Positions 49,946 to 58,207 of a stretch of DNA of 64,000 nucleotides are shown here, piece by piece (positions within the stretch are counted from its first letter, which is position 1; every line of letters starts with the position of its first letter). The stretch is from contig NZ_BMTW01000016.1 of the NCBI RefSeq assembly GCF_014649875.1, positions 123,164 through 187,163 on the forward strand, read 5' to 3'. Made by a program: the position numbers and the translations under genes. Source of the stretch: Streptomyces rubiginosohelvolus (GTDB lineage: Bacteria > Actinomycetota > Actinomycetes > Streptomycetales > Streptomycetaceae). The notes under the pieces were generated by a model. The model worked only from the letters and a program-made list of their open reading frames with translations. It did not search any database and was not told where the DNA came from.

Positions 49946-50149
49946 ATGCAGGCGACCTCGTACACGTACGACCCCGAGACCCGTGGCGGCAGTGTGCTGC
50001 TGGACGACGGCACCCCGGTGGAGTTCGACGCCGCGGCCTTCGACGCGGGCGGTCTGCTGCTGCTGCGCCCGGGGCAGCGGGTGCGCATCGAGGGCGAGGG
50101 CGAGGGGGCGGCCCTGCGGATCACGCTGGTGACACTGCAGACGTTCTGA
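49946..50149 (+). CDS. Small beta-rich conserved protein, function unknown
   Basis: A 67-residue protein beginning QATSYTYDPETRGGSVLLDD and continuing as short strands (FDAAAFDAGGLLLLRPGQRV, ALRITLVTLQTF). The pattern looks like a small OB-like or cold-shock-like barrel, but lacks the RNP motifs of cold-shock proteins. The ATG at 49946 lies ten bases after the cofC stop, so it is co-transcribed with cofC. I believe similar proteins lie in this place in other streptomycetes, but this is from memory. Followed by a strong terminator. Confidence 0.7.
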   Translation: MQATSYTYDPETRGGSVLLDDGTPVEFDAAAFDAGGLLLLRPGQRVRIEGEGEGAALRITLVTLQTF

Positions 50150-50184
50150 CAGGCGCTTGGGCCGAACGGGGCCCGGACAGCCCG

Positions 50185-50218
50185 CGGGCCGGGCTCCCCC
50201 GGAGGGGAGCCCGGCCCG
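50185..50218. terminator. Bidirectional terminator between cofC operon and hupS
   Basis: A perfect 15-bp GC stem (cgggccgggctcccc) with a four-base loop, between convergent units. Confidence 0.85.
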
Positions 50219-50251
50219 GCGCGTTGTGAGGAGCGGGCGGGTGCCCGGGGC

Positions 50252-50905
50252 TCACTTCTTGCGTGCGGTGGCCTTCTTGGCCGTGGTCTTGCGCGCCGTG
50301 GTCTTCTTCGCGGGCGCCTTCTTCGCCGTGGCCTTCTTGGCGGGCGCGGTCTTCTTGGCGGTGGCCGTGGCCTTCTTGGCCGGGGTCGCCTTCTTCGCGG
50401 CCGCGGACGTCTTCTTCGCCGTCGCGGTCGTCTTCTTGGCGGTGGTCTTCTTGGCAGCGGTGGTCTTCGCCGCCGTCGTCTTCTTGGCGGTGGCCTTCTT
50501 CGCCGTGGCCTTCTTGGCGGCCGACTTCTTGGCGGCGGCGGCCTTCACCGTCGTACGGGCGGCGGAAGATCCGCCCGAGAGGCTGCCCTTGGGGGCCTTC
50601 TTGACGGCCACGTCGTTCTTGGGGAGCTTCTTCGAGCCGCTCACCAGGTCCTTGAAGCCCTGGCCCGCGCGGAAGCGGGGCACCGAGGTCTTCTTGACCC
50701 GGACGCGCTCACCCGTCTGCGGGTTGCGGGCGTACCGGGCGGGACGGTCGACCTTCTCGAACGAGCCGAAGCCGGTGACCGAGACACGGTCCCCGGCGAC
50801 AACGGCACGGACGATCGCGTCGAGTACCGCGTCGACGGCGTCCGCGGCCTGCTGACGGCCGCCGACCTTGTCGGCAATCGCTTCTACGAGCTGCGCCTTG
50901 TTCAC
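50252..50905 (-). CDS. hupS: HU-family nucleoid protein with lysine-rich tail (HupS type)
   Basis: A 217-residue nucleoid-associated protein. The first 95 residues are a complete HU domain (NKAQLVEAIADKVGGRQQAA, then VTGFGSFEKVDRPARYARNP and GQGFKDLVSG). The rest is a Lys/Ala/Thr tail of KKATAKK- and TAKKT-like repeats, resembling histone H1 tails, which in S. coelicolor HupS compacts spore DNA. A short Ser/Gly/Val linker (residues 105-120) joins the two. Start is the ATG at 50905. The tail DNA is low-complexity and prone to slippage. Single-gene unit with its own promoter upstream. Confidence 0.93.
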   Translation of the reverse strand: MNKAQLVEAIADKVGGRQQAADAVDAVLDAIVRAVVAGDRVSVTGFGSFEKVDRPARYARNPQTGERVRVKKTSVPRFRAGQGFKDLVSGSKKLPKNDVAVKKAPKGSLSGGSSAARTTVKAAAAKKSAAKKATAKKATAKKTTAAKTTAAKKTTAKKTTATAKKTSAAAKKATPAKKATATAKKTAPAKKATAKKAPAKKTTARKTTAKKATARKK

Positions 50906-51047
50906 GTCTTCCCCTTCGGAGACATTGCCAGAACGAAAGTGTTCAAGCTTTTTCGCACGTTAGGCAGATATATACCGCAAATCAAACACGAAACGGGCTA
51001 ATCACCCTAGTGCCGCAACGAAGTCGACCGATGCGCAGTTCCACGTG

Positions 51048-51275
51048 TCAGTCACCTTCGGGGAATCGGCCCTCATCGAGGTCCTTCATCAACCGGTCCA
51101 GACGCCTTGCCGCGTCCGGGAGATCGTGCTTCGCCGCGGCCGTGACGACCAGCAGCTTCCGGGTCAGCGCCATCCGTACGCCCTCCGGGACTTGCAGTGC
51201 ACGCACCTTCGCGTGCGCTTCCTTCAATCGGTCGGCGACTTGGCCATAGAGCTTGAGTTGGCTGTCGCGTTCCAT
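51048..51275 (-). CDS. Small helical conserved protein, function unknown
   Basis: A 75-residue protein, MERDSQLKLYGQVADRLKEA followed by KVRALQVPEGVRMALTRKLL and ARRLDRLMKDLDEGRFPEGD: charged, mostly helical, no cysteine, no signal. The start is the ATG at 51275, chosen because the open frame upstream is rich in Arg and Thr and unlike the rest. It lies between leuD and hupS, on the same strand. Widely present in streptomycetes at this place as I recall, but unnamed. No function can be read. Confidence 0.68.
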   Translation of the reverse strand: MERDSQLKLYGQVADRLKEAHAKVRALQVPEGVRMALTRKLLVVTAAAKHDLPDAARRLDRLMKDLDEGRFPEGD

Positions 51276-51328
51276 GCACCGATTGTGCCATCTGGGGCGA
51301 GTTGTCGCCCGACGGGGTCTCAACAAGC

Positions 51329-51364
51329 GACTGCGCCCCCTGCCGGGAGGCAGGGGGCGCAGTC
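51329..51364. terminator. Terminator after leuD
   Basis: A perfect 16-bp stem (gactgcgccccctgcc) with a GGGA/TCCC loop, 15 bases past the leuD stop. Confidence 0.9.
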
Positions 51365-51379
51365 CTGGAAAAGCGCTGC

Positions 51380-51973
51380 TCAGGCGGCAATGGTACGCGG
51401 CTTGAAGGCGGGCCTGGACGCCTCGTACGCGGCGATGTCCGCTTCGTTCTGAAGGGTGAGGCTGATGTCGTCGAGGCCGTTCAGCAGCCGCCAGCGGGCG
51501 TTCTCGTCCAGCTCGAAGTCGGCGGTGATGCCCTCGGCGCGGACCTGTCGCGCCTCCAGATCGACGGTCACCTCGGCGGTCGGGTCGGCCTCCGTCAGAT
51601 CCCAGAGGGCGTCGACGACCTTCTGCTCCAGCACCACCGTGAGCAGGCCGTTCTTCAGCGAGTTGCCGCGGAAGATGTCGGCGAAGCGGGAGGAGACGAC
51701 CGTCTTGAAACCGTAGTTCTGCAGGGCCCAGACCGCGTGTTCGCGGGAGGAGCCCGTACCGAAGTCGGGACCGGCGACCAGGACCGAGGCGCCCTGGCGT
51801 TCGGGGCGGTTGAGGACGAAGTTCTCGTCCTTGCGCCAGGCTTCGAAGAGGCCGTCCTCGAACCCGTCGCGGGTGACCTTCTTCAGCCAGTGGGCGGGGA
51901 TGATCTGGTCGGTGTCGACGTTGCTGCGGCGCAGCGGGACGACCCGGCCGGTGTGTGCGGTGAAGGCTTCCAT
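51380..51973 (-). CDS. leuD: 3-isopropylmalate dehydratase small subunit
   Basis: Small, swivelling subunit of isopropylmalate isomerase in leucine synthesis. The 197-residue product has the typical opening (EAFTAHTGRVVPLRRSNVDT, then DQIIPA) and the substrate-binding GPDFGTGSSREHAVWAL, with HWLKKVTRDGFEDGLF. The start is the ATG at 51973, two bases past the leuC stop, so the pair is one operon (leuC first). Ended by a strong terminator. Expression is expected to be under NdgR. Confidence 0.96.
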   Translation of the reverse strand: MEAFTAHTGRVVPLRRSNVDTDQIIPAHWLKKVTRDGFEDGLFEAWRKDENFVLNRPERQGASVLVAGPDFGTGSSREHAVWALQNYGFKTVVSSRFADIFRGNSLKNGLLTVVLEQKVVDALWDLTEADPTAEVTVDLEARQVRAEGITADFELDENARWRLLNGLDDISLTLQNEADIAAYEASRPAFKPRTIAA

Positions 51974-51975
51974 GG

Positions 51976-53403
51976 CTATCGGACTCCGGCGGGGGTACGG
52001 GCGTCGGACAGGTCGGCGGGCGAGGCCAGATGGCCCAGTACCGCGGTGGCGGCGGCGACCTGGGGCGAGACCAGGTGGGTGCGGCCGCCCTTGCCCTGCC
52101 TGCCCTCGAAGTTGCGGTTCGAGGTGGAGGCGGAGCGCTCGCCGGGGGCCAGCTGGTCGGGGTTCATGCCGAGGCACATCGAGCAACCCGCGTGCCGCCA
52201 TTCGGCGCCGGCCTCGGTGAAGACCTTGTCCAGGCCCTCCGAGACGGCCTGGAGGGCGACCCGCACCGAGCCGGGGACGACCAGCATCCGTACGCCGTCG
52301 GCGACTTTGCGGCCGTCCAGGACCGAGGCCGCGTTGCGCAGGTCCTCGATGCGGCCGTTGGTGCACGAACCTACGAAGACGGTGTCGACGCTGATCTCGC
52401 GCAGCGGCTGTCCTGCGGTCAACCCCATGTACTCCAGGGCCTTTTCGGCGGCGTATCGCTCCGAGGCGTCCTCGTACGAAGCCGGGTCGGGGACGCTGGC
52501 CGACAGCGGCGCTCCCTGGCCGGGGTTGGTGCCCCAGGTGACGAACGGGGCCAGTTCGGCGGCGTCGATGACGACCTCGGCATCGAACACGGCGTCGTCG
52601 TCGGAGCGCAGGGTGTTCCAGTACGCGACGGCGGCGTCCCAGTCCTCGCCCTCAGGGGCGTGGTCGCGACCCTTGAGGTAGTCGAAGGTGGTGGCGTCGG
52701 GGGCGATCATGCCGGCGCGGGCGCCGGCCTCGATCGACATGTTGCAGATGGTCATCCGGGCCTCCATCGAGAGCTTCTCGATGGCGGAGCCGCGGTATTC
52801 GAGGATGTAGCCCTGGCCGCCGCCGGTGCCGATCCGGGCGATGATCGCCAGGATCAGGTCCTTCGCGGTGACCTCGTCGGGCAGTTCGCCCTCGACCGTG
52901 ATGGCCATGGTCTTCGGGCGGGCCAGCGGCAGCGTCTGGGTGGCCAGGACGTGCTCGACCTGGCTGGTGCCGATGCCGAACGCCAGCGCGCCGAACGCGC
53001 CGTGCGTGGAGGTGTGGGAGTCGCCGCAGACCACGGTGGTGCCGGGCTGGGTCAGCCCCAGCTGCGGGCCGACCACGTGCACGACGCCCTGCTCGACGTC
53101 GCCCAGCGGGTGCAGCCGGACGCCGAAGTCCGCGCAGTTCTTGCGCAGGGTCTCCAGCTGGGCCCGCGAGACGGGGTCCGCGATCGGCTTGTCGATGTCG
53201 AGGGTCGGGGTGTTGTGGTCCTCGGTGGCGATGGTGAGGTCGAGGCGCCGCACCGGGCGTCCGGCCTGCCGCAGTCCGTCGAAGGCCTGCGGGCTGGTCA
53301 CCTCGTGCAGCAGGTGCAGATCGATGAAGAGAAGGTCGGGCTCGCCCTCCGCGCGCCGGACGACATGGTCGTCCCAGACCTTCTCCGCGAGTGTCCTACC
53401 CAT
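51976..53403 (-). CDS. leuC: 3-isopropylmalate dehydratase large subunit
   Basis: Catalytic [4Fe-4S] subunit of isopropylmalate isomerase. The 475-residue product has GRTLAEKVWDDHVVRRAEGE and LLFIDLHLLHEVTSPQAFDG at the front, GDSHTSTHGAFGALAFGIGT, and the three cluster ligands Cys347 (VGSCTNGR), Cys407 and Cys410 (CSMCLGMN). Length is normal. Start is the ATG at 53403. Divergent from ndgR, whose product controls leuCD in streptomycetes; the 173-base shared region carries a probable operator. Confidence 0.97.
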   Translation of the reverse strand: MGRTLAEKVWDDHVVRRAEGEPDLLFIDLHLLHEVTSPQAFDGLRQAGRPVRRLDLTIATEDHNTPTLDIDKPIADPVSRAQLETLRKNCADFGVRLHPLGDVEQGVVHVVGPQLGLTQPGTTVVCGDSHTSTHGAFGALAFGIGTSQVEHVLATQTLPLARPKTMAITVEGELPDEVTAKDLILAIIARIGTGGGQGYILEYRGSAIEKLSMEARMTICNMSIEAGARAGMIAPDATTFDYLKGRDHAPEGEDWDAAVAYWNTLRSDDDAVFDAEVVIDAAELAPFVTWGTNPGQGAPLSASVPDPASYEDASERYAAEKALEYMGLTAGQPLREISVDTVFVGSCTNGRIEDLRNAASVLDGRKVADGVRMLVVPGSVRVALQAVSEGLDKVFTEAGAEWRHAGCSMCLGMNPDQLAPGERSASTSNRNFEGRQGKGGRTHLVSPQVAAATAVLGHLASPADLSDARTPAGVR

Positions 53404-53541
53404 CGCTTTCCCTCCGGCCGGCGTCTTCGCCGGCCCAACTAGAGATCGGTGCGCCTCCGTCCGGACCCCCGTGCGGGGCGGTGGCTACGAGCCGTTGTGC
53501 GGCCGCTTCTACAGGTTCGCAACTTCCGCCGAAAATTGAAC

Positions 53542-53577
53542 TTGCGTTTCACAGAGTGAGACGGGAGTATCGTCGTA
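53542..53577 (+). promoter_or_regulatory. ndgR promoter with inverted-repeat operator; leaderless
   Basis: TTGCGT (53542-53547), 17-base spacer, GAGTAT (53565-53570); the expected start of transcription falls on the A of the ndgR ATG (53577). The spacer holds GTTTCA-n5-TGAGAC (53546-53562), a near-perfect inverted repeat well placed for autorepression and for control of leuCD. Confidence 0.6.
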
Positions 53578-54293
53578 TGGACAACTCTAGCGGCGTCGGC
53601 GTTCTCGACAAGGCAGCTCTGGTATTGAGCGCCCTGGAGTCCGGTCCGGCCACCCTCGCCGGGCTGGTCGCGGCGACCGGGCTCGCACGGCCCACGGCCC
53701 ACCGACTGGCTGTGGCACTGGAACACCACCGGATGGTGGCAAGGGATATGCAGGGCCGGTTCATTCTCGGCCCTCGGCTGTCGGAACTGGCAGCCGCGGC
53801 GGGCGAGGACCGCCTGCTGGCCACGGCCGGACCGGTGCTCACCCACCTGCGCGACATCACTGGCGAGAGCGCGCAGCTCTACCGCCGGCAGGGCGACATG
53901 CGGATCTGCGTGGCCGCGGCGGAACGGCTGTCCGGACTCCGGGACACGGTGCCGGTCGGCTCCACGCTCACCATGAAGGCGGGCTCCTCCGCCCAGATCC
54001 TGATGGCCTGGGAGGAGCCGGAGCGCCTGCACCGGGGCCTCCAGGGCGCCCGGTTCACGGCGACGGCGCTCTCCGGCGTACGGCGGCGGGGCTGGGCCCA
54101 GTCGATCGGCGAGCGGGAGCCGGGCGTCGCCTCGGTCTCGGCTCCGGTGCGCGGGCCGTCCAACCGAGTGGTCGCCGCGGTCTCGATCTCCGGGCCCATC
54201 GAGCGGCTGACCCGTCACCCGGGCCGGATGCACGCCCAGGCGGTCATCGACTCGGCGGCACGGCTGAGCGAGGCCCTGCGCCGCTCGGGCTGA
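53577..54293 (+). CDS. ndgR: IclR-family regulator NdgR
   Basis: A 238-residue IclR-family regulator; NdgR controls leuCD and other amino-acid genes in streptomycetes. The winged helix (LDKAALVLSALESGPATLAG, ATGLARPTAHRLAVALEHHR) is followed by the IclR effector domain (ITGESAQLYRRQGDMRICVA, GSTLTMKAGSSAQILMAWEE, GWAQSIGEREPGVASVSAPV). Start is the ATG at 53577; there is no Shine-Dalgarno, and the promoter position implies a leaderless message. Divergent from leuC. Two terminators follow. Confidence 0.93.
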   Translation: MDNSSGVGVLDKAALVLSALESGPATLAGLVAATGLARPTAHRLAVALEHHRMVARDMQGRFILGPRLSELAAAAGEDRLLATAGPVLTHLRDITGESAQLYRRQGDMRICVAAAERLSGLRDTVPVGSTLTMKAGSSAQILMAWEEPERLHRGLQGARFTATALSGVRRRGWAQSIGEREPGVASVSAPVRGPSNRVVAAVSISGPIERLTRHPGRMHAQAVIDSAARLSEALRRSG

Positions 54294-54330
54294 CGGCTCG
54301 CCCCAACCCCTTTGTCCCTCTGTTCCGGAA

Positions 54331-54360
54331 GGCCGCCCCAGCGCCGTGGCGGCCCTTTTT
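54331..54360 (+). terminator. Terminator after ndgR
   Basis: ggccgcc, ten-base loop, ggcggcc, then a C and TTTTT on the plus strand. Confidence 0.8.
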
Positions 54361-54424
54361 CTTCTCCGCCCCCGCTCGAACTGCCGTGGGGCGTAGGGGT
54401 GTTGCCTGCGCCGGGGCAACGAAG

Positions 54425-54452
54425 AAGGCCCTTCACCGAGGTGAAGGGCCTT
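54425..54452. terminator. Bidirectional terminator at the 3' side of the tRNA cluster
   Basis: aaggcccttcacc pairs perfectly with its complement across a two-base gap, 18 bases past the last tRNA gene. It can end the tRNA transcript on the minus strand and residual ndgR transcription on the plus. Confidence 0.82.
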
Positions 54453-54469
54453 TCCGTACTGCTCTGTTG

Positions 54470-54542
54470 TACCCCCGACCGGATTCGAACCGGCGCTACT
54501 GCCGTGAGAGGGCAGCGTGCTAGGCCGCTACACAACGGGGGC
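54470..54542 (-). tRNA. tRNA-Glu (CUC)
   Basis: 73 nt; acceptor GCCCCCG/CGGGGGT, T-arm GCCGG-TTCGAAT-CCGGT, anticodon CTC. No CCA encoded. Identical to the copies at 54647 and 54782. Confidence 0.96.
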
Positions 54543-54562
54543 GTGGTTACTGCTGACTTGCG

Positions 54563-54634
54563 CTGGGCTACCAGGACTCGAACCTAGAATGACGGTACCA
54601 GAAACCGTAGTGTTGCCAATTACACCATAGCCCA
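54563..54634 (-). tRNA. tRNA-Gln (CUG)
   Basis: 72 nt; acceptor TGGGCTA/TAGCCCA, anticodon CTG in GGTTTCTGGTACC, T-loop TTCGAGT. No CCA encoded. Identical to the copy at 54882. Confidence 0.96.
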
Positions 54635-54646
54635 TGGTGAGACAAG

Positions 54647-54719
54647 TACCCCCGACCGGATTCGAACCGGCGCTACTGCCGTGAGAGGGCAGCGTGCTAG
54701 GCCGCTACACAACGGGGGC
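54647..54719 (-). tRNA. tRNA-Glu (CUC)
   Basis: Second identical copy; 73 nt, anticodon CTC, discriminator A, no encoded CCA. It lies 12 bases upstream of the tRNA-Gln at 54563. Confidence 0.96.
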
Positions 54720-54781
54720 CCTAGCGATCCTGCATCGAGAGCGATGGGTGCGACCCATGATGTTCTCGCGGGAAGGATCTG

Positions 54782-54854
54782 TACCCCCGACCGGATTCGA
54801 ACCGGCGCTACTGCCGTGAGAGGGCAGCGTGCTAGGCCGCTACACAACGGGGGC
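54782..54854 (-). tRNA. tRNA-Glu (CUC)
   Basis: Third identical copy; 73 nt, anticodon CTC. The 62-base spacer to the next copy has a short inverted repeat (tgggtgcgaccca) that may aid processing. Confidence 0.96.
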
Positions 54855-54881
54855 TTGTCCTGCTGGTCTTGCTGTACTGCG

Positions 54882-54953
54882 CTGGGCTACCAGGACTCGA
54901 ACCTAGAATGACGGTACCAGAAACCGTAGTGTTGCCAATTACACCATAGCCCA
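54882..54953 (-). tRNA. tRNA-Gln (CUG)
   Basis: First gene of the array in transcription order; 72 nt, anticodon CTG. The upstream region (54954-55041) should hold the array promoter. Confidence 0.96.
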
Positions 54954-55041
54954 CTGAAATGCAACCCCTGGTGGGGGCTTCACTTCTGTCTGCGCTTCCC
55001 GGCCGGATCTTTCGGCCCGCTCGGGCGGCGCAGAAAGAACA

Positions 55042-55761
55042 TTACCCGAAGGTGTCCGGCGCTCCAAAACGGGTATCGCCTGCCAACAGGCCCGGCAGCT
55101 GGTCGAGCCCGGTGATCCGCACGAGATCGGAGCGTCCGCCCCTGCCCCGCCGGTCGAGCCAGATGCCGGTGAGTCCGGCGGCGACGGCTCCGCTCGCGTC
55201 GATGTCCGGCTCGTCGCCCACGTACGCCACTTCGTGCGGCTCCAGCGCGAGCGCCTCGCAGGCCGCGTGGAAGGCGCCGGCCTCCGGCTTGGAGATGCCG
55301 AGCTCCACGGCGCAGACCATCGCCTCGAAGCGGTCCCGGACGCCGAGCGCGGTGAGCTTGCGGTGCTGGTGGTCGGTGCTGGAGTTGGAGAGGATCGCGT
55401 GCCGGTAGGCGGGCACCAGGCGGTCCAGGACCGGCAGCACGTCCGGGAAGAGCGCCCAGGCGGCCTCGTAGTGGGTCACATGGCCGGCAAACCAGTCGTC
55501 GGCCTCGGCATCCGTCATGGCCCGCGAGAGGAACTCCCGCACCCGGTCCCGGCGCTGCCCGAGGAAGTCCGTCTCCCCGGCGGCGACGCGTGCCCAGTGC
55601 CGGACGGTGATCGCCTTCCAGGCGTCGAGGGCCTCGTCGACCGATGCGTACGCCCCGGGAAGGCCCGCGAGCTCCAGATGCTGCCGCATGCCGGTGCGGT
55701 CGGCGCCCGCGTAGTCGAAGATCGTGTCGTCGATGTCCCAGAGCACGGCGCGGATCGGCAT
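55042..55761 (-). CDS. HAD-family hydrolase
   Basis: A 239-residue HAD-superfamily hydrolase. Motif I is VLWDIDDTIFD (nucleophile and acid/base Asp near residues 9 and 11), motif II AILSNSSTD, motif III lysine in LGISKPEAGAF, motif IV YVGDEPDIDASGAVAAGL; all are intact. A helical cap domain lies between motifs I and II. The substrate is unknown, perhaps a phosphosugar or nucleotide. Start is the ATG at 55761 (PIRAVLWDID). A terminator at 55806-55841 separates it from gltX, so it has its own promoter. Confidence 0.9.
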   Translation of the reverse strand: MPIRAVLWDIDDTIFDYAGADRTGMRQHLELAGLPGAYASVDEALDAWKAITVRHWARVAAGETDFLGQRRDRVREFLSRAMTDAEADDWFAGHVTHYEAAWALFPDVLPVLDRLVPAYRHAILSNSSTDHQHRKLTALGVRDRFEAMVCAVELGISKPEAGAFHAACEALALEPHEVAYVGDEPDIDASGAVAAGLTGIWLDRRGRGGRSDLVRITGLDQLPGLLAGDTRFGAPDTFG

Positions 55762-55805
55762 GGATCTCACGGTAGCCGCCGGCGGGCCGTCGCGGAGGGG
55801 AAAAC

Positions 55806-55841
55806 GGGGAGGGCCGCAGCCGGTCGGCTGCGGCCCTCCCC
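55806..55841 (-). terminator. Terminator after gltX
   Basis: A perfect 16-bp stem (ggggagggccgcagcc) with a four-base loop, followed on the minus strand by CGTTTTCCCC. Confidence 0.92.
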
Positions 55842-55859
55842 GGAGGTGTCCGGTCCGGT

Positions 55860-57335
55860 TCAGCCGGCCAGCTTCGCCAGCGCGGCGTCCACGCGGGCCA
55901 GGCTCTTCTCGCGGCCCAGGATCTCCAGGGACTCGAAGAGCGGCAGGCCCACCGTGCGGCCGGTGACGGCGACGCGGACCGGGGCCTGGGCCTTGCCGAG
56001 CTTGAGGCCGTGGGTCTCGCCGGCGGTCAGGACGGCGTTCTTCAGCGACTCCGGGTCGCTCCAGTCGGCCGCCTCCAGGTTGGCGCGGGCGGTCGTGAGC
56101 AGGGCCACCGGGTCGCCCTTCATCGCCTTGGTCCAGGAGGCCTCGTCCTCCACCGGCTCGTCGAGGAAGAGGAAGTCGACGTTGTCGGTGATGTCGGAGA
56201 GCACCGTGACCCGGGTCTGGGCGTACGGGGCGATCCGGGTCCACTTCTCCGCGTCGAAGGCCTCCGGGGCCCAGGGCGCGAAGGGGGCCTTCAGCCAGGG
56301 GCCGCAGGCCTCGGTGAAGGTCTTCACGTCGAGCATGCGGATGTGCTCGGCGTTGATGTGCTCGGCCTTCTTGAGATCGAAGCGGGCCGGGTTGGCGTTG
56401 ACGTCCTTGATGTCGAACGCGGCGACCAACTCGTCCATCGAGAAGATGTCGCGGTCCTCGGCGATCGACCAGCCGAGCAGCGAGAGGTAGTTCAGCAGGC
56501 CCTCGGGGAGGAAGCCGCGCTCCCGGTAGAGGTTGAGGGAGGCCTGCGGGTCGCGCTTGGAGAGCTTCTTGTTGCCCTCGCCCATGACGTACGGCAGGTG
56601 GCCGAAGGCGGGGGTGTCCTTGGCGATGCCCAGCTCGGTGAGCGCCCGGTACAGGGCGATCTGGCGCGGGGTGGAGGAGAGCAGGTCCTCGCCGCGCAGG
56701 ACGTGGGTGATCTCCATCAGGGCGTCGTCGACCGGGTTGACCAGGGTGTAGAGCGGGGCCCCGTTGGCGCGGACGATGCCGTAGTCGGGGACGTTCTCCG
56801 GCTGGACGGTGATCTCGCCGCGGACCAGGTCGGTGAAGGTGATGGCCTCGTCGGGCATCCGGAAGCGGACGATCGAGGTGCGGCCCTCGGCCTCGTACGC
56901 CGTCTTCTGCTCGGCGGTGAGGTCGCGGCAGTGGCCGTCGTAGCCGGAGGGCTTCCCGGCGGCGCGGGCGGCGTCGCGGCGGGTGTCCAGTTCCTCGGTG
57001 GTGCAGTAGCAGGGGTAGGCGTACCCGGCGGCGAGGAGCTTCTCGGCGACGTCCTTGTACAGGTCCATCCGCTGCGACTGGCGGTAGGGGGCGTGCGGGC
57101 CGCCGATCTCGGGGCCCTCGTCCCAGTCCAGGCCGAGCCAGCGCATCGAGTCGAGCAGCTGCTGGTAGGACTCCTCGGAGTCGCGCGCGGCGTCCGTGTC
57201 CTCGATCCGGAAGACCAGGGCGCCCTGGTGGTGCCGGGCGAAGGCCCAGTTGAACAGGGCCGTGCGGACCAGGCCGACGTGGGGGTTGCCGGTCGGGGAG
57301 GGACAGAAACGGACGCGTACGGGTGCGTTAACCAC
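55860..57335 (-). CDS. gltX: Glutamyl-tRNA synthetase
   Basis: Charges tRNA-Glu and, in actinobacteria without GlnRS, also tRNA-Gln with glutamate for later amidation by GatCAB. The 491-residue class I synthetase has the HIGH-like PSPTGNPHVGL (about residues 12-22), and KLSKRD (about residue 256) as KMSKS. The zinc-like segment YPCYCTTEELDTRRD is present. The start is a GTG at 57335, overlapping the FAH gene by eight bases. The tRNA substrates of this enzyme lie less than 1.5 kb away, an unusual proximity. Confidence 0.96.
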   Translation of the reverse strand: MVNAPVRVRFCPSPTGNPHVGLVRTALFNWAFARHHQGALVFRIEDTDAARDSEESYQQLLDSMRWLGLDWDEGPEIGGPHAPYRQSQRMDLYKDVAEKLLAAGYAYPCYCTTEELDTRRDAARAAGKPSGYDGHCRDLTAEQKTAYEAEGRTSIVRFRMPDEAITFTDLVRGEITVQPENVPDYGIVRANGAPLYTLVNPVDDALMEITHVLRGEDLLSSTPRQIALYRALTELGIAKDTPAFGHLPYVMGEGNKKLSKRDPQASLNLYRERGFLPEGLLNYLSLLGWSIAEDRDIFSMDELVAAFDIKDVNANPARFDLKKAEHINAEHIRMLDVKTFTEACGPWLKAPFAPWAPEAFDAEKWTRIAPYAQTRVTVLSDITDNVDFLFLDEPVEDEASWTKAMKGDPVALLTTARANLEAADWSDPESLKNAVLTAGETHGLKLGKAQAPVRVAVTGRTVGLPLFESLEILGREKSLARVDAALAKLAG

Positions 57336-58113
57336 GCTTGATCACCTTGTTGGTGAGAGTGCCGATGCCTTCGATGGTGACGGCGACCTCGTCGCCGACG
57401 TGCAGGGGTCCGACCCCTGCGGGGGTGCCCGTGAGGATGACGTCGCCCGGGAGGAGGGTCATGGCCTCCGTGATGTGGACGATCAGGTCCTCGATGGAGC
57501 GGACCATGTCGCTCGTGCGGCCGAGCTGCCGCTGCTCGCCGTTGACCGTCGCCTGGATGGTGAGGTCGTGGGGGTCCACGTCGGTCTCCACCCAGGGGCC
57601 CAGCGGGCAGGAGGTGTCGAAGCCCTTGGCGCGGGCCCACTGCTTCTCGCGCTTCTGCACATCGCGGGCGGTGACGTCGTTGGCGCAGGTGTAGCCGAGG
57701 ATGACGTCACGCACGCGCTCGCGGGGGACCTCGCGGCACATGCGGCCGATGACCACGGCCAGCTCGGCCTCGTGGTGCAGCTCTTCGGAGAAGGAGGGGT
57801 ACTCGATCGCGTCGCCGGAGCCGATCACCGAGGTGGTGGGCTTGAAGAAGGTGATCGGCGCTTCGGGGACCTCGTGGCCGAGTTCGGCCGCGTGCTCCGC
57901 GTAGTTGCGGCCGATGGCCACGACCTTGTTGGGGAGCACGGGGGGCAGCAGCCGGACCTTGTTCAGCGGGACCTTGGTGCCCGAGAGCTCGAAGTCGGCG
58001 TACGGAATGCCCTTGATGATGTCGAGGACGAGGTCACCGGATTCCACGGTGCCCTGTCCCTCGACGGCGCCGAAGGCGACATTGCCGTCGATGGAGAACC
58101 TGGCGATGCGCAC
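57328..58113 (-). CDS. Fumarylacetoacetate hydrolase family protein
   Basis: A 261-residue FAH-superfamily protein (hydratase, isomerase or decarboxylase/acylpyruvase type). Conserved motifs: VVAIGRNYAEHAAELGHEVP, FFKPTTSVIGSGDAIEYP, the metal-ligand EAELAVVIGR and CANDVTARDVQKRE, GFDTSCPLGPWV, and LPGDVILTGTPAGVGPL. It lacks the N-terminal domain of true FAH and is probably an acylpyruvate or oxaloacetate-tautomer enzyme. The start is a GTG at 58113. The stop overlaps the gltX start, so the two are translationally coupled. Confidence 0.92.
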   Translation of the reverse strand: MRIARFSIDGNVAFGAVEGQGTVESGDLVLDIIKGIPYADFELSGTKVPLNKVRLLPPVLPNKVVAIGRNYAEHAAELGHEVPEAPITFFKPTTSVIGSGDAIEYPSFSEELHHEAELAVVIGRMCREVPRERVRDVILGYTCANDVTARDVQKREKQWARAKGFDTSCPLGPWVETDVDPHDLTIQATVNGEQRQLGRTSDMVRSIEDLIVHITEAMTLLPGDVILTGTPAGVGPLHVGDEVAVTIEGIGTLTNKVIKRG

Positions 58114-58207
58114 GGGATGCTGTCGCCCCTCACTTGCTGGCTGGCTGAAGACTGACGCTCCAGGCTAACGCCGTGAGGGGGCACAGCCTCGCGCATTGCC
58201 CGGTGAC

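Noticed and set aside
49946..50149. A cold-shock protein
   Set aside because: The RNP1/RNP2 motifs of the family are missing; only the small beta-rich pattern is alike.
54620..54911. Short open frames over the tRNA array
   Set aside because: They translate tRNA sequence and repeat because the tRNA genes repeat.
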